Shown here: one piece after another, positions 59,002-64,000 of the stretch | How the letters are laid out: the number at the start of each line of letters is the position of its first letter | Numbering within the stretch: position 1 is the stretch's first letter | DNA from: Pelagibacterium flavum | Lineage (GTDB): Bacteria; Pseudomonadota; Alphaproteobacteria; Rhizobiales; Devosiaceae | Length of the DNA: 64,000 nt | NCBI RefSeq assembly: GCF_025854335.1 | Contig: NZ_CP107716.1 | Coordinates: 2,349,001-2,413,000 of the forward strand | Direction: 5' to 3' | Notes under the pieces: model-generated | The model's input: the letters and a program-made list of their open reading frames with translations, nothing else | The model's database searches: none | Told to the model about the DNA's origin: nothing | Position numbers and translations under genes: made by a program

Positions 59002-61278
59002 TCACTCGACGGTGATCGGGGAGCGGCCGAGCACCGATTGGTTGGCCACGTCGAGAAAGCGGATCTCGTATGTGCCGGGTTCGTCGGGCAGCTTGAACTT
59101 GGTGGCCTTTTCGGCACTGGCGGGCTGGGCTTCAAGCCATGCGAAATCGGCCTGATCGGTGCGCGCCAGCGACACCCGCGCGCCCTCGACATCCGCAGTC
59201 CAGGTCACAAGGATCGTCTCTCCCGGCGCTGCGGAAGCGGGCACATCGAGACCGGCGCCAAAATCGAGGGCGCTGCCCTCTTCAAGCACTTCAATCGGTG
59301 TTGAGGCCATGGTGATCCCGCCCTCATCGAGCACATAGCGAACCTCATAGAGCCCTGGATCGGCCGGTGCCGTGAGTTCCTGCTCGGTGTCGTCCCTGAC
59401 GCGTTGATAATCGCCATAGCTGCCTTCCTCGGCTCCGGCGGGAACGATCGTCACATAGTCGTTGGAGTTGATGGTGCCGGTGTAGCTCACCGCAAAGCGC
59501 GCATTGGCAATCACGATTTCGGGCGCCGAAACGCTCACATCGCCATCCACCACCTCGACCGGGGTCGAGGCCATGGTGCGTGCCCCTTCATCGAGCACGT
59601 AACGGACTTCATAGAGTCCAGGCTCAGCGGGGGCCGTCAGCTCCTGTTCGGACGCATCGCGCACACGCTGGTAATCGAGATAGCTGCCCTCATCGGCTCC
59701 GGCGGGAACGATGGTGACATAGTCATTGCCATTGACGGCGCCTGTGTAGTTGACGGTAAACCGCGAACCGACGGTCACGGTTTCGGGCGCCGAAACCGTC
59801 GTCTCGCCTTCAACAACTTCTATGGGCGCCGACGCGAGGGTCCGCCCGCCTTCGTCAAGCACGTAGCGCACTTCGTAAAGGCCAGGTTCGGCGGGGGCCG
59901 TCAGTTCCTGCTCGGACGCATCGCGCACACGCTGGTAGTCGGTGTAACTGCCCTCCTCGGCACCGACCGGAACAATGGTGACATAGTCGTTGCCATTGAC
60001 CGAACCGGTGTAGCCGACGGTGAAGCGAGCGCCCACTGTCACCGTCTTGGGCGCGGAAACCGTGGTTTGCGGTTCGACCACCTCAATGGGGGTCGATGCC
60101 ATTGTCCGCCCGCCCTCATCGAGGACGTAACGCACTTCATAGAGCCCCGGATCGGCTGGGGCCGTCAGGTCCTGTTCGGACGCATCGCGCACACGCTGGT
60201 AATCGGTGTAACTGCCTTCATCGGCGCCGACCGGAACGATGGTGACATAATCGGTGCCATCGACGGCACCGGTATAGCTCACGGTGAACCGGGCACCGGT
60301 GGTGACGGACTCCGGGGCTGTGACGGTGACTTCGGCATCGACAACCTCAACCGGGGTCGAGCCGGCTGTTTCTCCAGTTTCCTCAAAGACGTAGCGGACT
60401 TCGTAAAGTCCGGTTTCGGCCGGGGCCCTCAATTCCTGCTCGGAATCGTCGCGTACGCGCTGATAGTCGCCAAAGCTGCCCTCATCGGCGCCGACCGGAA
60501 CGATCGTCACATAATCGCTTGGCTCGAGCGTTGGCGCCCAGCTTACCGGGAAGCGCATGCCGACGGTTACGCTGGCCGGTGCCTTGATATCGACCTGGGA
60601 GACTTCGGGTTCAGGCTCGGGTTGGGGCTGGGGCTCGGGCTCGGGCGCCTCCTCGATCACCTGCTTGACCTCATCGAGCGCGTCGGCCAATTCGCTGGCG
60701 TTGGAGGCCGGCACGAAGACGCCGCCGGTGTTTTCGGCGATGCAGGAAAGCTGGGCATATTCCTCGGACGCCACGTCAAAGCCGATTACGTGGGTGGTGA
60801 ACGCGATGCCGCGCTCTTCGAGATGGCTGGCCAGCGCGCACGGATCGGCCTCGCAGTTTTCGATGCCGTCCGAGATCAGGACCACGGTTGCGGGGTTTTC
60901 GAGATAGACCAGTTCTTCGGCGGCATGTTCGACTGCAGCCGACAGCGGTGTGCGGCCCAGCGGGTTGATGGCGTTGACCGCATCAATGAATGTGGCGGGC
61001 GAAATGGGCTGGGGCGCAATGACCGTTTCGATATCGCCGCAATCGCCCTCACGGCGATGGCCATAGGCCACAAGACCCAGATTGGTCTCGGCAGACCACT
61101 GGTTCACGAGGTCGCCCAGCACCTCGCGGGCAATCTCGATCTTGGTGACCCCGTCAATCTGGCCCCACATGGAGCCTGAAGCGTCATAGACCACCATCAC
61201 GTCCTGTGCGGCTGCCTGAGTGGTGCCAAGGCCAGTGGCCAATATTGCCGCCATAGCCAATGTCTGGATGCGTTTCAT
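59002..61278 (-). CDS. Secreted VWA-domain protein with tandem 88-residue repeats
   Basis: 758 residues: signal peptide (AAAQ|D), a von Willebrand A domain (about 26-215) with intact MIDAS DASGSMW (Asp32, Ser34, Ser36), a Glu/Pro linker (PEPEPQPQPEPEPE), five tandem ~88-residue Ig-like repeats (about 230-670) each with SDYVTIVPVGADEGS-type and DYQRVRD and APADPGLYEVRYVLDEG blocks, and a diverged sixth unit at the end. Probably a periplasmic or surface metal-dependent adhesion/assembly protein; the partner is unknown. Confidence 0.85.
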   Translation of the reverse strand: MKRIQTLAMAAILATGLGTTQAAAQDVMVVYDASGSMWGQIDGVTKIEIAREVLGDLVNQWSAETNLGLVAYGHRREGDCGDIETVIAPQPISPATFIDAVNAINPLGRTPLSAAVEHAAEELVYLENPATVVLISDGIENCEADPCALASHLEERGIAFTTHVIGFDVASEEYAQLSCIAENTGGVFVPASNASELADALDEVKQVIEEAPEPEPQPQPEPEPEVSQVDIKAPASVTVGMRFPVSWAPTLEPSDYVTIVPVGADEGSFGDYQRVRDDSEQELRAPAETGLYEVRYVFEETGETAGSTPVEVVDAEVTVTAPESVTTGARFTVSYTGAVDGTDYVTIVPVGADEGSYTDYQRVRDASEQDLTAPADPGLYEVRYVLDEGGRTMASTPIEVVEPQTTVSAPKTVTVGARFTVGYTGSVNGNDYVTIVPVGAEEGSYTDYQRVRDASEQELTAPAEPGLYEVRYVLDEGGRTLASAPIEVVEGETTVSAPETVTVGSRFTVNYTGAVNGNDYVTIVPAGADEGSYLDYQRVRDASEQELTAPAEPGLYEVRYVLDEGARTMASTPVEVVDGDVSVSAPEIVIANARFAVSYTGTINSNDYVTIVPAGAEEGSYGDYQRVRDDTEQELTAPADPGLYEVRYVLDEGGITMASTPIEVLEEGSALDFGAGLDVPASAAPGETILVTWTADVEGARVSLARTDQADFAWLEAQPASAEKATKFKLPDEPGTYEIRFLDVANQSVLGRSPITVE
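59266..60595. repeat. Five direct repeats of 264 bp inside the VWA gene
   Basis: The period is 264 bp (for example AACCTCATAG at 59341 and GACTTCATAG at 59605, both in the same codon frame). Middle copies are nearly identical at the DNA level, suggesting recent duplication or gene conversion; copy number may vary between strains. Confidence 0.85.
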
Positions 61279-61425
61279 CGTCGTCCCCTACCCGTTTTGC
61301 GGCGCAGCGCCAGGAGGATCCAAATACAAAGACACGCCAGGCCGCGGGCGCAGTAAACGCAATTTTAGAACGTCTGGCAATCACCCCCAGCGGTGCTGAA
61401 GTCCTTGCAAAACGTCACAAATAAT

Positions 61426-62316
61426 TCATAGCGCCAGCGGCTGCGCTCCTAGCCTCGTCACGGCGCGCGCGCCGGCGGCGATGGCGGAAGCCAGGGCAGC
61501 TTCGGGGGTTTCTCCGCGCAGCTCGGCAGCCAGAAAGCCTGCCAGAAATGCGTCGCCGGCGCCGGTGGTATCGACCACTTCGACAGCTTCGGCGGGAACC
61601 GCGCGCGGCTCGGTGCCTCGCGCGGCGAAGATGGCGCCCTGATTGCCGCGTTTGAGGACCGCGCGGGGGAAAACCCCGAGCAGGGCCGCGATCTGGCGGT
61701 GGGGATCGGTCTGCCCAGTCAGAAGCTCGGCCTCGTCGGCGTTGGGGAAAATGATTTCGGCGTCCGCCGCCCAGCCGAGGAAATTGTCGTGGCCGACAGC
61801 GGCCAGAAAGCCCGTTGAAGCCGGATCGATGCTGACGGGGATGCTTCTTGCCTTGGCGCGGGCGGCCAGCGCCATGACTGCGGCGCGGGGCCTGGGCTCA
61901 AACAGGGCGTAGCCCGAGATGTGCAGCCGGTCCATGCCGTCGAGCAGCTCGAAAGGGAGATCGGTTTCACCCAGGTGGGCGTTGGCACCGCGATCGGTGA
62001 GAAAGCTGCGCTCTCCATCGGGATCGACAAGGCAGATCAGCGTGCCGGTGGGATTGGCCACATCGCCGCTCAGATGGGCGGTGACGCCCTGCCCTTCGAA
62101 ATGGCGACGAAGGCGAACCACATCGGGGGCGCCCACGCGGGCGGCGAAATGGGCGTCGACGCCCATGGCCGCCAGCCACACGGCCTGATTGGCGCCCGAA
62201 CCGCCGGGCATCTGGCGGATGGTGGCCGGTGTATCGGTGCCGCGCGCAACGGGCCCTTCGGGCACGACGAGAATATCGGTGATGACGTCGCCAACGACGA
62301 GGATGCGGCCAGTCAC
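61426..62316 (-). CDS. psuK: PfkB-family sugar kinase, probable pseudouridine kinase
   Basis: 296-residue ribokinase-fold enzyme: ILVVGDVITDILVVPEGP, MPGGSGANQAVWLAAMG, and the C-terminal anion-hole motif DTTGAGDAFLAGF with the catalytic Asp. Adjacent to psuG, 2 nt away, which suggests phosphorylation of pseudouridine to pseudouridine 5'-phosphate; sequence alone would also allow ribokinase. Confidence 0.82.
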   Translation of the reverse strand: MTGRILVVGDVITDILVVPEGPVARGTDTPATIRQMPGGSGANQAVWLAAMGVDAHFAARVGAPDVVRLRRHFEGQGVTAHLSGDVANPTGTLICLVDPDGERSFLTDRGANAHLGETDLPFELLDGMDRLHISGYALFEPRPRAAVMALAARAKARSIPVSIDPASTGFLAAVGHDNFLGWAADAEIIFPNADEAELLTGQTDPHRQIAALLGVFPRAVLKRGNQGAIFAARGTEPRAVPAEAVEVVDTTGAGDAFLAGFLAAELRGETPEAALASAIAAGARAVTRLGAQPLAL

Positions 62317-62318
62317 GG

Positions 62319-63236
62319 TCAGTGGTTCTTGACGAGGGCGGCCGCGATCCGGGCTGCCACGGCGGCGTTGTTCTTGACCAGTGCGATGTTTGCGACCAGC
62401 GACTTGCCGTCGGTCAGCTCAAAGATGCGGTTGAGCAGATAGGGGGTGAGATCCTTGCGGGTCACGCCTTGCCGCTCGGCATCGGCGATGGCGGCGGCGA
62501 TGCGGCCGTTGATTTCGTCGGCGTCGAGGGCGTCGGCCTCGGGGATCGGGTTGGCGACCAGAACGCCGCCGGTCATGTTCAGCGCGGCCTGTGTGGCGAT
62601 GAGGGCCGCGACCTCCTGGGGCGTGTCGAGGCGGTAATCGACCCCATATCCGCTTTCGCGCGCGAAGAAGGCCGGGAAGGCGTCGGTGCCATAACCGATG
62701 ACGGGAACACCATTGGATTCAAGCACTTCGAGGGTTTTCGGAATGTCGAGAATCGACTTGGCGCCGGCGCAAACCACGGCGACAGGGGTTTGGGACAGCT
62801 CGGTGAGATCGGCGGAAATATCGAAGGTGGATTCGGCCCCGCGATGCACGCCGCCGATGCCGCCGGTGGCAAAGACCCTGATGCCGGCCATGGCAGCGAT
62901 CTGCATGGTGGTGGCGACGGTGGTTCCGGCGGTGAGGCCCTTGACGAGGATGGCTGCGAGGTCGCGCCGGGAGGCCTTGGCGGCTTCAAGCCCGGTCCTG
63001 GCCAGGTCCTCGAGCGTTTCGCCGGCCACGCCCACATGGCATTTGCCGCCCATGACCGCGATGGTGGCGGGCACCGCGCCATTGTCGCGCACGACCTGCT
63101 CCACCGCCAGCGCGGTCTCGAGGTTCTGCGGATAGGGCATGCCGTGGGTGATGATCGTAGATTCGAGGGCCACGACTGGCTGGCCGTCAGCCAGGGCGTA
63201 TTTGATCTCGGGGGAGATCTCGAGGTAATCAGACAT
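62319..63236 (-). CDS. psuG: Pseudouridine-5'-phosphate glycosidase
   Basis: 305-residue C-glycosidase splitting pseudouridine phosphate into uracil and ribose 5-phosphate. Conserved blocks: VVALESTIITHGMPYPQNLE, TIAVMGGKCHVG, KASRRDLA, FATGGIGGVHRGAESTFDIS, CAGAKSILDIPKTLE, NPIPEADAL. The ATG at 63236 has AAGG upstream. psuG and psuK together form the RNA-nucleoside salvage pair. Confidence 0.95.
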   Translation of the reverse strand: MSDYLEISPEIKYALADGQPVVALESTIITHGMPYPQNLETALAVEQVVRDNGAVPATIAVMGGKCHVGVAGETLEDLARTGLEAAKASRRDLAAILVKGLTAGTTVATTMQIAAMAGIRVFATGGIGGVHRGAESTFDISADLTELSQTPVAVVCAGAKSILDIPKTLEVLESNGVPVIGYGTDAFPAFFARESGYGVDYRLDTPQEVAALIATQAALNMTGGVLVANPIPEADALDADEINGRIAAAIADAERQGVTRKDLTPYLLNRIFELTDGKSLVANIALVKNNAAVAARIAAALVKNH

Positions 63237-63328
63237 GAAAGGACCTTGTGCGTTTGGGCGATGCAAACCACAGCCGGGGCGACAGCGCAAGCAGCGATCT
63301 TTAGCCTTTCCTGCCTCTTTCTTCCGGC

Positions 63329-63428
63329 GTCATACCGGGCCGGGGATCCGGAATCCGGTAACCGGCAGCGCTGGTGCCGGTATCGCTGGCACGGAGCGTA
63401 CTGGACCCCGGCTCAAGGCCGGGGTGAC
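63329..63428. repeat. REP-like element between psuG and the ABC ATPase
   Basis: GTCATACCGGGCCGGGGATC at the left and CTCAAGGCCGGGGTGAC at the right, with a middle containing CCGGTAACCGGCAGCGCTGG palindromes and GTACTGGACCCCGG. Confidence 0.75.
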
Positions 63429-63460
63429 AAGGGAATAGAGTCGCAAGAAAGCGGTAGCCG

Positions 63461-64000
63461 CTATGCCGTGATGGCGCCCTTGATCCGGATCACATCATCG
63501 GCCAGCTCGGCATCGATCCGGTACACTTGGGCCAGCCTTTGGGCCGTCAGGACCTCCGCCAGTGTCCCCGAGGCCGCCAGCCTGCCGTGGTCGAGCAAGA
63601 ATGCCCGGTCGCAAAAGCGGGTGGCGAGGGTGAGATCGTGGAACGAGGCGAGAACCGTCCTGCCCCGGCGTTTGACCGCTTCGAGCAATACATATTGGTA
63701 GTGCAGGTCGAGATGGTTGTGGGGCTCGTCGAGAATGTAGATTTCCGGGTCGAGCGCCAGAATTTGCGCGAAAAACAGGCGCTGTTGTTCGCCGCCGGAG
63801 AGATGGGCGGCATCCTCTCCTGCCCGCCCGGCGAGACCGACGAGGGACAGGGCTTCGTTGCACCGGGCCGCAGCCTCCTGGCGGGGCAGCGCCAGCGGCA
63901 GCAGACCGAGCGCCACGACCTCGTAGAGCGTCAACCCGGCCAGCGACACGGACTCCTGGACCAGTGCCCCGACCCGCGCCGCATAGGCCTTGCGGGGCCA
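63461..64000 (-). CDS. Iron-chelate ABC transporter ATPase (partial, runs off the window end)
   Basis: About 180 C-terminal residues of a FecE/BtuD/HmuV-type ATPase; the Walker A part lies beyond 64000. Visible: Q-loop region (VGALVQES), signature LSGGEQQRLFFAQ, Walker B YILDEPHNHLDLHYQ and the His-switch FHDLTLATRF. An ATP-binding subunit for iron-siderophore, haem or cobalamin uptake. The window's left-end importer is a separate locus. Confidence 0.88.
   Translation of the reverse strand, partial: WPRKAYAARVGALVQESVSLAGLTLYEVVALGLLPLALPRQEAAARCNEALSLVGLAGRAGEDAAHLSGGEQQRLFFAQILALDPEIYILDEPHNHLDLHYQYVLLEAVKRRGRTVLASFHDLTLATRFCDRAFLLDHGRLAASGTLAEVLTAQRLAQVYRIDAELADDVIRIKGAITA

Noticed and set aside
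59266..60595. Regular repeats that could be mistaken for a CRISPR array
   Set aside because: The period is 264 bp, in frame, with translated conserved protein blocks; no short repeats with unique spacers and no cas genes.
59404..61179. A 591-codon plus-strand open frame opposite the VWA gene
   Set aside because: It mirrors the repetitive VWA coding sequence, is Gly/His/Asp-rich without domains, has no ribosome site, and the minus-strand protein has signal peptide and intact VWA motif.

Overview
The window is high-GC, densely packed chromosomal DNA of an alphaproteobacterium in the order Hyphomicrobiales (Rhizobiales), most likely Devosiaceae (Devosia/Pelagibacterium-like). The evidence is gene order and family-specific genes, not a database search: plsX-fabH-ihfA-merR, nrdR-ribD-ribE-ribH-nusB behind glyA, ldtR next to a YkuD L,D-transpeptidase with a DUF6163 gene and hemB, bpt/RDD/parC, and the run dapA-smpB-UDGb-NYN-rpoZ-rsh-pyrE-acpS-lepB-rnc-era-recO. 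Very acidic exported proteins (porin, OmpA-like protein, VWA protein) hint at a marine or halotolerant lifestyle (inference).

Layout. 1-2.7 kb: siderophore importer of the FatBCD/CeuBCE/YclNOQ type (two permeases, binding protein), with a TGA-N9-TCA iron-responsive operator candidate upstream. 2.8-7 kb: phospholipid/fatty-acid start genes, IHF alpha, YceD, a cytochrome bc1 assembly chaperone. 7-13.3 kb: bamE, an MFS carrier, nusB and the riboflavin genes, nrdR, glyA. 13.4-17.5 kb: L,D-transpeptidase and its LdtR regulator, DUF6163, hemB. 17.8-21.1 kb: a small accessory patch with azoreductase/HxlR, MerR/cation transporter, and an SDR gene broken by a one-base frameshift. 21.1-41.4 kb: mostly core genes (bpt, parC, recO, era, rnc, lepB, acpS, pyrE, rsh, rpoZ, UDG, smpB, dapA), then an OmpA-like protein and a porin. 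42.6 kb: tRNA-Ala(CGC) followed by a ~125-bp tandem repeat. 42.9-55.3 kb: branched-chain amino acid catabolism: CitE-like lyase, MaoC hydratase, methylcrotonyl-CoA-carboxylase-type subunits, isovaleryl-CoA dehydrogenase, branched-chain ketoacid dehydrogenase E1 alpha/E1 beta/E2 with a divergent Lrp regulator, then etfBA to take the electrons. 55.5-58.8 kb: PQQ dehydrogenase, XoxJ-like binding protein, cytochrome c. 59-61.3 kb: VWA protein with five near-identical 88-residue repeats. 61.4-63.2 kb: pseudouridine catabolism (psuK, psuG). 63.5 kb to the end: a truncated iron-chelate ABC ATPase.

A family of GTCATCCCGG-type palindromic (REP-like) elements is scattered through the gaps, once as a tandem triplet. 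The most striking observation is that three such elements lie in frame inside the coding sequence of the E2 acyltransferase and make up more than half of its interdomain linker. Other items worth a second look: a near-perfect 34-bp palindrome over the hemB start region, an Asp-x-Asp (lanthanide-type) signature in the PQQ dehydrogenase with otherwise odd metal ligands, an alpha/beta hydrolase whose nucleophile position is glycine, and a 35-residue membrane protein gene.
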